NCBI GenBank assembly: GCA_963978895.1
Contig: OZ022241.1
Location: 18,007,064 to 18,071,063, forward strand
DNA length: 64,000 nucleotides
From: Erpobdella octoculata
Taxonomy: Eukaryota > Annelida > Clitellata > Hirudinida > Erpobdellidae
Direction: 5' to 3'
Below are positions 42,595-56,000 of the stretch, one piece after another. The position numbers and the translations under genes were made by a program. Position 1 is the stretch's first letter. Each line of letters starts with the position of its first letter. The notes beneath the pieces were generated by a model. The model worked only from the letters and a program-made list of their open reading frames with translations. It made no database searches and was not told the origin of the DNA.

Positions 42595-43960
42595 CAGGCC
42601 TGTAGCTAGCGGGGGGGCTGGGTGGCTGCAGCCCCCCACTAAAAATGTAAGCCCCCCCCCACTAAAATTTTAAATAAAATTAAATAAAAAAAATAAAGGT
42701 AAATTTAAATAAAAAATTAATAATAATAATTTGCATGCCTTTAGAATGAATAATTGGTAAAACCCATACCAAAAAAGAGCAAAAGTACAGATTAGCACGC
42801 TACGTGATTCTGTAATGAGCAATATAGTGTTCACCGTAGTGGAATCAGCTTTGTGCTGTTTATTTTAGCATGTTGGATGGTATATTAGGAGAGTTGATGG
42901 AGAGCTTTGTTGATAGTTATTTAAGTTATTCTAAAGGTTTGACTTGTGCAGTGTCTGCCCTTTTACCAGCATCAGACAAGTTTTTAGATGTCAACGACCT
43001 TAAACCGTTGACGCAACTGCTAAAACAAGACAGGCAAGACGATGTTGAAAAATATATTGCAGACGAGGCTCTCATTACAAGTAGGTTTCTAAAAAACAAA
43101 TTTCAACCAGGCTACAGTCTCCAGGAAATGATAGATTTTATGCTGGACTATAAAGATGCATTTCCTACTCTAAATTGGCACTATTCAGCTGCAATGACTC
43201 TCGGCATCTCGATTGCCACTTGTAAAAATTCATTTTATTGTCTAACCACAGAGAAGATTAATGTCCCATGATAGAAAAAGCAAACTTGTACTTCTGGCAT
43301 TTGAAAAATCGCTCTGTAAAGCAATTGATATGGATACCTATCAAATACCAAGAATGCAATAAAATAAAATCGGATTCAAATAATTGTCTTGACAATGATC
43401 AAACCATATTATAATGAAATGGACTCTTTAATTTAGTTTCTTATTTTAAGCTACTAAACATCCATTCCTGTTTTACACATGAAAATTGTCATGAGTTTCA
43501 TAATCAGTGCTTGGACTTAGTCTTACAATATTATAATAACTTTAATCTTACAGTTTTAGAACAGAAAAAGAAGCTAATTCAGCTTAGCTGACAAACTTTG
43601 GCTTTTGATTTTTAACTGACTCTCAATAATTCAAACTATTTTCATAATTTAGTATTTTTTAGTGCTAGTCTGACACTGCAATACTATTAACCACAATATT
43701 CTGAACTGATTAATTCAAAGAAACAATTTAAAGCTTACTGTCAAACCACACAATCTTTTCAACAATATAAGTTTAATGATAGACTTGATATATAATCTAT
43801 ATCTTAGAATTGGGGGGGAGCGAAATACGCTGTTTTATCCAGCTATTTGCTTGTGTAACGGTTAACATGTTTATAAATTTCAAAAAACTACATATCTTAA
43901 AATTTTCCAGGGGAGAGGGGGGCAAAATATCTTCCTCGTCCCCCCGTAGTTGCGGGGCTG
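42595..43960 (+). mobile_element. hAT element with degenerate transposase
   Basis: The left end CAGGCCTGTAGCTAGCGGGG resembles the complement of the right end, CAGCCCCGCAACTACGGGG. 42870-43270 encodes the C-terminal part of a hAT transposase (FPTLNWHYSAAMTLGISIAT followed by CKNSFYCL, the dimerisation motif usually reading ATCERSFS). A frameshift near 43255 leads into DRKSKLVLLAFEKSLCKAID, the normal tail. The catalytic N-terminal part is absent. Confidence 0.75.
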
Positions 43961-44428
43961 ATTGGCATGGTCATTTGAGTTTGAAGATTCTCTAGGTTGA
44001 ATTTAAAAAATCTTCGCTCCCCCAAGATTTCGCTGAATCGCCTCCTCTGAGAGGGAAAGAGAGAGGAAGGAACATCTAAACACCCCGGCAAAAATAACCT
44101 TAAATATGTGAGTTCATCAGGACGAAGATAAATTTGGCGCTACTTTCCTTGCGCCCACATGGAAATATATTTTACTTTTTTTTTTATCCCGGACAGTCTG
44201 TTGAAATAGCGGACACCTGGCAATAACCGTACCACGGAATAGTTATTGTTTTCCAATTTTTCTTGATTTTATACGGTAGGTATTTTCCAAGCCATTTTCG
44301 AGCCCTATTTGCCTATATAATAAATATATATATATATATATATACACGCAGCTTTCTCTAGAATCGAGAGATAAAAGAAATTAGACTCGCAATAAAAAGT
44401 GGAACGACATTGTTTCAGTTGACGATTA

Positions 44429-44434
44429 TTTATT
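44429..44434 (-). promoter_or_regulatory. Poly(A) signal of the small membrane protein gene
   Basis: TTTATT on the plus strand reads AATAAA on the minus strand, about 195 bases after the TGA. It supports a compact transcript. Confidence 0.5.
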
Positions 44435-44627
44435 CTTTTGCTGTTTAACGATATGTAACATAGAATAATAAATTTCTTCGAAGTAGGTAGCCATTAAAGT
44501 CAAATGGAAATCAGACAAGTGTTCACGGAATAGAAAATAAGAAAAGCACTTGTCTCAAGCAAATAAAGTGACAACTCAGTACAAATGACAAGATTTCATA
44601 GCATCAAACATTAATTAAACATTTGCT

Positions 44628-45110
44628 TCATTTGAGCCACTGCACTGCTTCTGACGAGGCTTTCTTTCTGAGTTGTCGTTTCATGTAGATGGAATGTCCG
44701 AGGTTGGCCAGTGAAATAATGCAAGTGATGATGCTGAAGCTGATTGTCAGAACGATTCCAATATCAAACCACACGTTGATGCCTTCACGTGGGTTAATGC
44801 CTATGTAGATAAAATTTATCGTATAAAATTCATGACATCTCGTTTAGATTTGTTCTTTAATGAAATAAACATTCAACAGACTTCATTAATTACGTTTAGA
44901 TATCGGTCAAGTTTTCATGAGTAATTGCTCATTTCCGTAAAAAAAGAAATCAATAAGAGGACACAACTAAACTACTATATTGCTTTATAAATTAACAAGA
45001 AAGAAATGCTTAGGAAAAAGTATAAAATTGTCACAAAACATACTCTCTTGTCCTTTTGCAGTACTGAAGAAATAAGTTGTCACGAGCAAGAAAACGCCAA
45101 CTAAAGTCAT
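44628..45110 (-). CDS. 79-residue secreted-signal, single-pass membrane protein (two exons)
   Basis: Exon 1 is 45110-45044 (ATG at 45110; donor gtatgt). Exon 2 is 44800-44628 (acceptor tctacatag; TGA at 44630-44628). They join in phase 1. Residues 1-20 (MTLVGVFLLVTTYFFSTAKG) look like a signal peptide. Then come a short polar ectodomain (QESINPREGINVWFD), one membrane helix (about residues 38-60, IGIVLTISFSIITCIISLAN) and a basic cytosolic tail with KRQLRKK. Predicted type I topology. It is tandem with, and downstream of, AMBRA1 on the same strand, 775 bases from the AMBRA1 stop. Family not recognised; codon use and splice sites look like those of a real gene. Confidence 0.75.
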
Positions 45111-45884
45111 TGTCAAAGTTATATTTCGTAATTACAACAAACTATAATCAATTAAGAACGTCCAAATGTTCACAAGTAATTGAGAAATTACACGAAATTC
45201 TCTTCAAAACTATCAATTGAGTAGAACCACGCATACGAAGACAATCGCCAGCGCAAAGTGAACTAAAACACATTCAGTGACGATCCTTATTTTCCGGTTA
45301 TTACTGGAACTCTGCTACACGGCGCCCCTCCACGCTTTAGATACGAGTATAAACGTTAATACTGCAGACCGGTTTTAACCGCACCTTAATTACTTACTTT
45401 CTTATTAAAAAACGTTTAAAGAAAGCACACCTCATTGTCATTATCCAGACAGCGACGTTGTGAAAGTTTTTTTTAAACATGTATGCACTGTTTACAAGCA
45501 CAATTAATCGGACTTTAATAAAGCTGTTCAATTTGAATATAAAAAATAACTTCTACCAAGTAGGTACAGCTTTGTAAAGCCAACCAAAATTTAGCCGATC
45601 TTTAAACGGCAACACTTAATTATTTTCAGACCCCCAACTGAGATGATGGATTAGAATTACCATGTCAAATTACCAAATAGAAGTTTACTAAAAATCCATA
45701 AGATTTGAAAAAAATCTTCTTAGATGGACAGCGGAGTGTGTTTAAAACTTGGTTGTATTTTAATGTTAGAAAATAATACAAGTAACAATTGTAAAGTTAT
45801 TTATGAAACAAGCACAAAACAAAATCTGTCTTTCTCAAAAAATTTAAAACCATGTTTCTTAAAACTATTTAGCAAGAAAAAACT

Positions 45885-46032
45885 TCAGACAATGTTAGTA
45901 GCATTGTTCTGTGCCCGTAAGATCATTAGATCCTCAATGCCAGCTGCCAAACCCAACGAGAAGGACAGTGAACCCATTCGATCACTCGATGAATCATCAT
46001 TTCTTCTTCGCTTTAAGTCGGGGCCGTACAAT
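45885..46032 (-). CDS. AMBRA1: AMBRA1 exon 18, C-terminus
   Basis: Acceptor gttgtgttttcag; the TGA is 45887-45885. Encodes LYGPDLKRRRNDDSSSDRMG, then a hydrophobic LSFSLGLAAGIEDLMIL stretch. No aromatic-x-x-L LIR in an acidic context and no TQT dynein light-chain motif, both present in vertebrate AMBRA1. An ATTAAA-type poly(A) signal lies at 45764-45759. Confidence 0.8.
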
Positions 46033-49000
46033 CTGAAAACACAACAGATAATAACAAATTATAAAAAATATCATACAAATGAACTCAACTACTATAATTT
46101 TATAGAAACATGATACAAATGAACTACAACTATAATTTTATAAAAAATATGATACAAATGAACTACAACTACTATAATTTTATAGAAACATGATACAAAT
46201 GACCTACAACTACAATTTTTTTTTTATAAAATATGATAAAATGACAACTATAATTTTATTTTCTGTTAAATAGTAATTTGCATTTATTCAGGATTACTCA
46301 AACTTCAAACATTGAATAAAATAATAAAGGAAGCACATCTGCTCAAACAAGCTGATAAACTTGAGCAAAGAGAAAGTAAAACTCAAATACAAGTTTCATA
46401 CTTTGGAGTAAAGACAATAAGATCCCCCTTGTTGGAGCCATAAACAAGCCCCTCTCCCTCCCCTTCAATCCACCGAGCACAGTTTGCCCCCACAGGGGCA
46501 ATGTCATCAGAAGTGATAGACCAATCAGAGCAAGGTTGGATTACCTCACTGAACAATTCAAATGAACCTGGCTTTTGATTCTTATTAGTGCAAGGTTTTA
46601 ATTTGTAGATGTGTCCAATAACCTGCAAATTTGCAAAAAAAAACTACAATAAAAATATTAAATTGAAAGCAATTCATCTTAACAGCATTTTGTTTTTATT
46701 TAAATATATTTTTGCATATATAACTTTTAATTTATACAATGTGTAATCTGTCTTTCTTCAATATATAACAGATGGAGCACTGTTAATTATATAAAGAAAA
46801 AAATATATAAAGAAAAAGGTAAAATTAAAAATGAATAGATAAACAAATTAAAAAAATTCATTAAGAATGTTGAATCAAAGACATGAGTACATGGGTTTGA
46901 CTTATGCTCGGTAGTTAACAGTTGATCCAATAAGATAAATAAGATAAGGTGCATAGTTCACAAAAGATCAACTTAGGCCTTGTAAAAATTAAAACATGTA
47001 ATGAAGCAAAAGCTGCAATAAAGCGTATTTATTACTATTTATGTTAATCTGTGCCCACACATGCAGCTTTTGAGGAAAGTGCCCACATGTGTAACATTTT
47101 TTAAAAGGTGCCACAATATGTATAACTTTTTAAGAAGGTACCAACACTTATAAATTTTTTAAAAGGTGCCAACACTTATAATTTTTTTAAAAGGTGCCAA
47201 TTCTTATAAATTTTTAAGAAAGTGCCAATACTAATAACTTTTTTAAGAAGGTGCCAATACTTTTAACTTTTAAGAAGGTTCCAATACTTATTACTCTTTA
47301 AGAAGGTGCCAATACTTATAACTTTTTAGGAAGGTACTAATACTTATAGCTTTTTAGGAAGGTGCCAATACGTATAACTTTTGAAGAAGGTGCCAATACT
47401 TTTAACAAGGTTCCAATACTTATTACTCTTTAAGAAGGTGCCAATACTTATAACTTTTTAAGAAGGTACAAATACTTATAACTTTTTAGGAAGGTGCTAA
47501 TACTTATAGCTTTTTAGGAAGGTGTCAATAGGTATAACTTTTGAAGAAGGTACCAATACTTTTAACAAGGTTCCAATACTTATTACTCTTTAAGAAGGTG
47601 CCAATACTTATAACTTTTTAAGAAGGTACAAATACTTATAACTTTTTAGGAAGGTACTAATACTTATAGCTTTTTAGGAAGGTGTCAATAGGTATAACTT
47701 TTGAAGAAGGTACCAATACTTTTAACTTTTTAAGAAGGTACCAATACTTATAGCTTTTTAAGAAGGTGCATGCACATAAAAATTTTATGGTGCACACAGA
47801 AATAATTCCATAATAAATTCTCATTTCAGCTTTGAATGAAAAAAATGATTGTAAATTTAATTTCAAGCATTGGAAAATCATGCTGACCAATATTTAAGAA
47901 AATATATTTGATTGAGTTGAGAAATAAAAGAAAAGTGCTAAGAAGTATACAAATCATTGTCAATAACAACAATAAAGATATTAATAAGTAAAGGTGCACA
48001 GATAATGCGTTGGCGGGTACCGATTACAAGCTGATACAATCGGTGCATCTCTATTAATAATAAAATATTATTCACAAACCCGATTTGCGAAAGAAAAAAA
48101 ATCAAATTTCCCAGGAATGATTCCGACAAGTAGATAGTGACCACCAGGTGAGAGACTCAGAGAAATTCCCATAAATCCTGCATTCACAAGTAAATAATGT
48201 AATAGGGAATCAAGCAGAAACTTTAACATGGAAAAGATTTGACACTCATGAAATAGTTAATGAACAATATGAAAGATAATGCAAATTACAACTATTATCA
48301 CTGATATATAACAAAATAGTGAAAGATGATAGAAATGAATTAAAAAAATATATTGACCTAAATTAAAGTGGAAGAGACAGTTTCCAAGACTTCCAATCTC
48401 TAAAGAGAAAACTCCGATTTCTCTCCTGAAATTCTCAGACTTGTCGTTAGTGACGAAGGTGCAGAGCATTCGACCGTCTTTTGATATGTCCACTGTTGAA
48501 TCGTTGTGTATGTTCGCATGTGGCACTACCACATTGTAGGTAGCTGTATGTTCAAGAAAAACATAGTATGTTATTTTCATATATATGAATTGCAATGGTG
48601 AAATAATTTGATAGAGTAAAAAAATAAAGAGAGAAGCAGTTTAGTTATCCACCACCGAGAGTGTTGGAACCAAGTTCGGAAGAGAATCCAGCTGAATTGA
48701 GTGAAATTGGAATACACTGAAGTGCCATTGAACAGTAACTGAGAAAAAATTATTTTTGAAAGTTGGTGGAAATTTCCTGCAACACTGAATACAATACAAT
48801 GAACAAAATATTCACAGCTGAGAGTAATTCAACTAATTGTCTCTGGAATAACTATTTGAGACAAATCTAATGCAACAAACCCAAAAGTTCTATAGTGTTT
48901 AGTTTTCGAGTTTGTTATTAGGTTTTCTTTTTAGAAACAAGTTTCCAAAAATATGCTAATAATAAAAGGTACGTTACTTTTTTTGAGGTTCGGACATTGG

Positions 49001-49997
49001 AAAGGTAGAAAGTTCCAGGCTTGTATTCTGTAAGAATCATTGATCTGTACTCTGCTCGTATCAGCCTCTGGAACTAAAATAAATAATTAAGATTAAAGAA
49101 ATAATTTACATATAAATATTTATTGATGCATGTTACTGTCAAGTAAATGTTTGCAATAATAATAAATTAACACTAAAAAGACAATATAATAAGTAACACT
49201 AACCCAAACTAAAGAAAATGTGCCTGTTTCTCTGGTTTGTTGCGGTTCTTGGAATTCGTATGTGGCTGCAATATCAATTATTATATGAGGCTGAAATATT
49301 GTTATGTGATATTTTTACTTGAATAAAAAATTTATCAACATTTATTAAATTCTCATTTTGTGTCTACTTTTATAAAAAACGTGGAAAATTTAAAAAAACC
49401 AACTTTGTTCTGGAACTGTAATTTCTCAACAACGATGGATCTTGAAAGTCTTCTAGAAAAAAATCAAAACAATCAAAACCATGGTGATGTTCAATGAATA
49501 TTATCTTCATATTAAAACATGTTTCACGTGCAAATATTGACTGGTGCATAGTTTTATTTAAAAAGAATGCATGAAAATCACTTCCACCATATGCCAACAA
49601 CAAGATAGCATGCCCGAGTTTTGAATGTTTGTTGTCGTACAATTTTTAATTTGCAAATGAATAAATAACTAAGGGAGTGTACCCTACCCTTACATACACC
49701 CCGTCCCATTATTATTTGAGTGTACCCTACCCTTACATACACCACGTCCCATTATTATTTGAGTGTACCCTACCCTTACATACACCCGGTCCCATTATTA
49801 TTTGAGTGTACCCTACCCTTACATACACCCCGTCCCATTATTATTTGAGTGTACCCTACCCATTACCGTATTTTTTCGCATTTAACGCGCAAACGCAGAT
49901 AATGCGCGTTTGTAAAAAAGATTGGTATAACGCGCACACGAATATAATGCGCATATGTAAGTAAATTCTGGTATAACGCGCACACGCATATAACGGG

Positions 49998-50053
<56 letters not shown>

Positions 50054-53000
50054 TTCCCGTTCCTCGTGGCTTTTCCGCTTTTAATATATATATATATATT
50101 TCCCGTTCTCGGTCGCTTTTTGTGCTTTTTTTGTGCTAGGGGTGCGTGGTATGTAAAACTGCATATAACGCGTTTAAGGAGAAAACTGTATGTGAAAACG
50201 CTTATAAGGCGCGCGCTATATGCGAAAAAATACGGTATTATTTGAGTGTACCCTACCCTTACATACAATACCATTATTAATTGCAATCTGATTGGCTGTA
50301 CATTCTGCAAGATTAATAGAAAATATTTTATTCTAATTTAATTGATTTTAACAATACAATTTTTGAAAATGTTTGCAATAATAATTTACAAATACTATTT
50401 TTATTATTTAATTCAAGTTTAAAAAAAAATACACGCCTTAACACCTCCAGCTGTGTTAAAGTTTGACAATGTTTAAAGTGGCCTTAATCGTTGGACTTCT
50501 AAGCCACGAATCACTTTATTCAACTTTTACTCACTCGTGGGCTTATTTAGACAGAACAACCAGAGACAGCCATTTATAGGCGCCTACCCACACAACCGAC
50601 TCTCGGGTCCACAGGCGAATGCCTAACCGCTATACCACAAGCGCCAGCTGGTAGATTAGTGGGCTAGGCCCTTCTATATAGAGCAGGGGTGCACAGCACA
50701 GCCTACGTACTGCGTGAAACATTTAAGACAGATTTTAGTAATCGGTTTCAAGACATCAGATTAGAAGAAAGATTTTTATAATTAAATTTGTAACCCCTCT
50801 GCTGTGCAGTGGAAGATTACTACTGAAGTAAAAGTTGCAAAAAAACACTTTAACATTCATTAAAAGTTTTTATTTAAACAAGTTTTAAATTTAAGAACTT
50901 AGCAATACAGTTGCTTTCAACATCTGGAAGTACATATTTATGTGATTGAATATTTTCAACTATAAACTTCAATAAGAATAAGCTGAAATAAAACATATTT
51001 TGATAACAACCTCACTTATATTTTGAAAATTATGACAACTGAACTGGAACGAGAAATTGATGGAGTAAGTAAACAAGTAAGTAGTTCAAAGCATTTAGTA
51101 ACAACAATCACATTAGAAATAGATCATGTGAGAGCTGGTGAAACAGAAAACTCATGTTTTGTAAAAATAAAATGTAAGTGTCAAGCAGTAGTTTATAGTA
51201 TAGCAACATTTGTTAAAGTTAATTCTGTTTGAGTTGCTGATACATATAAAATTCATGGTATATAAGAAACAATGTGTGCGTGTGGAACTCTGCCTAGCTT
51301 TAGCAAGCCAGTCCTGAGCCAGGATAAAGGAGGAGGGAAAGAAAAAAAATTATGATTAGCAACAGGAAGTACTTTGGTATTTCCCACATACTGCTATTTG
51401 AGTCTTAAAACACTTGGTGTAAAAGAACATGAACTATTATAAAAAAATGTATATTTGAGATTCACAAATTTTAACAAAATTGGCATAGAGCTAGTCTTCA
51501 TTAAAAATAGAGTTTAATTTTTTATTTTATGTTTTATTGACAAAAACAAGAAACCCGTGCAAAGCCAGGTAACACTGCTAGTATATTATTATAAAACATG
51601 CGGGCATCAAATTATTAGAGAATGTTCAATTTTGCCCTTGGCCTAAAAAGGTTGTGCATCCCTGATATAGAGAATGTTTAAAATTTGCACAAAACTTTTA
51701 AAATTGTTAACATTTCTATTGTAATTACAGTTTATCAAAATAATTTATAGATTCACCTCATTGAAGAAAATTTAATAAAATTAAGAAAGTGCACACATGT
51801 ACAAATGGATGGCAAAAAGCAGCAAATACTGATATCACTTGTGCTGGCACTAGACAATCTTTGATTGTATAAATCAGCATTTACCCAATAAATGTAATCT
51901 CAGTAGTACAATAACCATAGTAATTGTAAAGACAAACCATCATTGCTGGCTCTGTATGTTTCATCATTCTCTTCTTCTTCATCATCATTCAGCCTTCCTG
52001 CATTCCTGTTGAACCGATATCTCAAATTTCTCCTATCGTTAATGGAACTGCTGCCTCCAGTTGCCTCCCTGTGGCTTGAACTCGCTCCAGCATTACTGGT
52101 TCTCATGCCAACATTAAAAGGAATGGAACTGCCAGGTATTAGACTCACGTTTTGTCTTGAAGTTGAGCTTCTCTGCCTCATGATATTTAAGAAACTGTTT
52201 ATGCCACTACTGCCATTGTTGTCATCATCATCATCATCATCATCATCACTCATGTTGTTGGCACTACTGTCGATGTCAAAGGCAGAAAAACCAAAAAAAC
52301 TTCTAGTATCGCTGCCATTTCTAGTGCTGGGATTATTGTTGCCTGAGTTAATTAAAGGTGGTGTCAGAATCCTGGCTCTGTTCCTGACGACACTGTCATA
52401 GGAAGGTGGCTGTCGAGATGAGTGAGCCATGGGTCGATTCGCTGACCCACGACCTGACAGAAAACAAGTATTTCAAACATTAAAAAACATAAAATAATTA
52501 TTGATTCAAATGAAACAAGCAAACTTTTGCAATAAAAACGAATAAAAATCTGTAATCATTTCTGTTTATGTTATTAATTTATAATATATTATATTAAAAA
52601 AAAAGTTTCATGTGATTTCTGCTGCTTCGCAGGTAATTGATCATGCTCAAATATATCTGCTGCTTGTTGTATTTTTATCATGCTTCCAAGTAACTTTGCT
52701 ATCGACTAAAATTCTTGACTAAAATTAGATGATATCCAGTTCGGTTTTATGATGGGGAATGGTACAACTGATGCTATTTTCATATCTTGAAATATCTTGC
52801 AAAGAACAAAGATCTTTGGATGGCCTTTGTGACCTGATAAAAGCTTTTGATAGAGTGCCCCAAAAGATATTTTAGTGGGCACTGAGATGTCTAGGGGTGA
52901 ATGATTGGCTAGTTTTAGTGATAAGAGCTATGTATGGTGATGCAGTGACAGTGGCAAGAGTGAATGAGAAAGAAAGTGATGCTTTCAGCATTAAGGTTGG

Positions 53001-56000
53001 AGTGCATCAGCATTAAGGTTGGAGTGCATCAGCATTAAGGTTGGAGTGCATCAGCATTAAGGTTGGAGTGCATCAGCATTAAGGTTAAAGTGCATCAGGG
53101 TTCAGTTCTCAGTCAATTGCAATTCTTCACCATATTAGAGGCCGCCTTATCAAGAAAGCTCAATGAGACTTCTTAATCAACTCTAGTGTGGATGTTGTAG
53201 GGAAAAAAGGAGGTGAAGAAGTAAGAAAACTCTGTGGGAATTTGTTAAGCAGGATGTGACTGTGCTTGGCCTGAAGTGGAAATCTGCTCTGAACCATGAC
53301 TTGTGGAGGAACTTAATATATAGAAAACTTCAAATTTTAGCATAGCATGGAAAAGCAAAGTTTCACAAATAAATGCTGCTGATGATGAATTAATTACAAC
53401 ATCTTTATTATGATTAGTATGAACTGATATAGAAGCCAGTTATGGCTATAAAAAGAGGCCAATATCTCGGAAAGACTTAAGAATTGATATACATTGAAAT
53501 AAAGTTAAACAAACGAAGATGAAAACAATTTTATTATGACAAACCTCTTCTAATAAAGAAGGTTTCCATAAAGTTACCAATTCTACCACCTCGACCAATC
53601 CCTGAATTTCCATTCGTAGTTGAACGAGTGTTATTGTATCGGCTACTGTTACTTCTATGTCCCATGTAGTCATGATCTGTTGTTGTCTCCCTTGACATTT
53701 CATCTTCATCTCTCAGATGAACTGACATGCTGGGAGGCTCAAGACTCCAATCTAATGGATTTATTGAAGACCTGAAATAATCCCAAATCTTAATAAATTA
53801 TTTACAAGCATTGGCATCATTAATAAAAACAAGTTATATGAAGCTTTTCTTTTTTAAAAACAACCTCTATAATCAATAAATGAAACGACAGGCTGCTTCA
53901 ATTTATTTGTTTATTTATTTATTTGCTTATTTGTTTATTGGGATGATGAACACAAAACATTGGGATGATGAACACAAAACACAAGAAAGAGAACAAAAAT
54001 AAATAAATACATAAATAAACATCACCCAAAAGGGTATCCCAAGGGAATTACTTCCCATCTAGGGAATATCCATCTTATGTATATAGAATGTGGCAATTCT
54101 TTTAGATAATTTACAAGAACAGACAGCTTTAAAAAATGTATAGTTTGCTATTTTTAATATAATTGAACAGACATCAAAAGTTTATTATTACAACACACAA
54201 ATATTCTGTAAATTAAAAAAAAAATAACACCCCAACTTTCCAAACAGTCAACAAATGTTTATTTAAATATCGAATGCTCTTAATAAGGTCATTCAAAATT
54301 AATTTGAAAAGACACAATTTTAATTGAATAACAAGAAAGTTATGAAAAAAAGATTTTTAAAATTAAAAACATATTTAAATGTTAATATCTTCCAACTAAT
54401 TTTAAAATATTGATATAACTTGGTTGACATAAGTGATGATATAACGATGACTATAAAATGTGTTATTAGTAAATCAAATATACTAACGTTTGAAACAGAT
54501 CGTTATGAGACGATCTCATTGGAGCAACTCTTGAGGTAGTACGAGATGTTGAGGGAGATGCAAAGTTGAAAGGTGGAGAGATAGGTGGAGAGTTGAGTGC
54601 AAAAACTACAGCTAGAGGTCGTGGACTTGTAATGGAGGAAGTTTGCTGCCTAGATTGTTGGTCTTGTTCATCTTCATCATCGTCGTCGTCATCAACAGAA
54701 AAGTTTGTAACGGTACTAGAAGCTGCATCTCTACTAGAGGGAATTTGACCAATAACACTTGTGCTACTGCTTGTTGCTGTGGTTGATGCTGAAGCAAAGC
54801 TTGCATTCATTGCTGGATCTGTATTTAAACCTTCAGCTGTACTTCCATTGACGATAGGCGTTGCTGAATTTGTTTTACAAATTTCCTGGCTCTGTTCGAG
54901 TCCAGATATGCTAGTATCGGACGTGGCACAGACGCCATTCGATGTACAATCATCGTCCGGATCAAATATTCTGTGTCGAGAACGCCTGACGAGGCCTTTC
55001 ATGTTCCTGTAATCATCATCATCATCATCGCTGCTGTCATCTGAACGTCGTCTCTTGCGATTTATATTATCTTCTTTCATCATTTTATTGGAACCACTTC
55101 CATTCTCTGACATTCGGCTGCTGCCCGAACAACCGGCAACGGGTTCACCGCCCAATGTTGAAGCTCCGTGATCTTCCGCTCTCGATCCACCCACTCCAAG
55201 AGCTGCAACAAACAAATCATCAAGTGTTCCTAATTGCACTCTTGCAGCAGCAGAATGTGAAACATCTTCTCTTCTGTCATCTGATAATGAGTGCTCAAGA
55301 CTTCCTTCAGCAACAGTGGGGTCAGAAGAGACAGAAGTTTGTCTAGAAGAGTTAGAAATAACTATTTCGCTGGTCGAAGGAGCGGCAGCCGCATCGATTC
55401 CATTGAGATACTCCCGCAACCTACTAATCCTTGACCTAAGCTCGACCATGCCAGACATATCGTTCAACTGCTCTTCAACTTCTTGGTGAAGGTTATCGAT
55501 ATCTCCTAAACTGGCGATAGTATTAGAATTACGCTCATCTCTCGATTGAGACGATATACTTCCCGAAGCAGCCGTATTTTCATCACCCACACCTTCCCCG
55601 TTTCTATTTTCCTGTTCTAAATCTTGTCTCGTCGTGTGACCTTCTGGAGATGTAAGTTGCAAAACGGGAGGCACTGCAACAGGTTGTTCGCATTCCAGAG
55701 CAATCGGCATGTTCAAATCTCGAAGAATATCAAAAGGCAAATTATCACTTGGAGATTCTTCGAGAAACTGATCTGAACTGCTTGCAAGAAATTCAGTTCC
55801 AATCAAAGCTGTAGGAGGATTGTTCTGAGTCGTTTCGTGTAAAGGGTTGTCCCATTCCATATCAAACACACCAGTCATCTCGTTATTTCTATTGAATAAA
55901 CTTGATGTAGGCTGGTCGTTCTCAACATTCAAATCATCTTCGCTCATGGTCTCCCTGATAACTCTGTTCAACCCGTCTTGAACTTCCAACGCAAGCACTC

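Noticed and set aside
43810..44091. Short open frames on both strands near the right end of the hAT element
   Set aside because: They cross the terminal inverted repeat and G/C runs of the element and share no similarity with transposase.
47070..47770. CRISPR-like array
   Set aside because: Units are contiguous variants without unique spacers, in an animal intron; it is a minisatellite.
49370..49642. 90-residue minus-strand open frame as an independent gene
   Set aside because: Only 49404-49452 makes sense, as a phase 1 to phase 2 exon of AMBRA1; the remainder is intron that happens to be open.
50450..50660. Functional tRNA gene
   Set aside because: The tRNA-like head lacks a good B box and an acceptor stem match, and a SINE-type body follows; a second copy at 60113 has the same body.
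51943..52401. 152-residue plus-strand frame rich in Ser and Leu
   Set aside because: Complement of AMBRA1 exon 11, whose splice sites and phase fit the gene.
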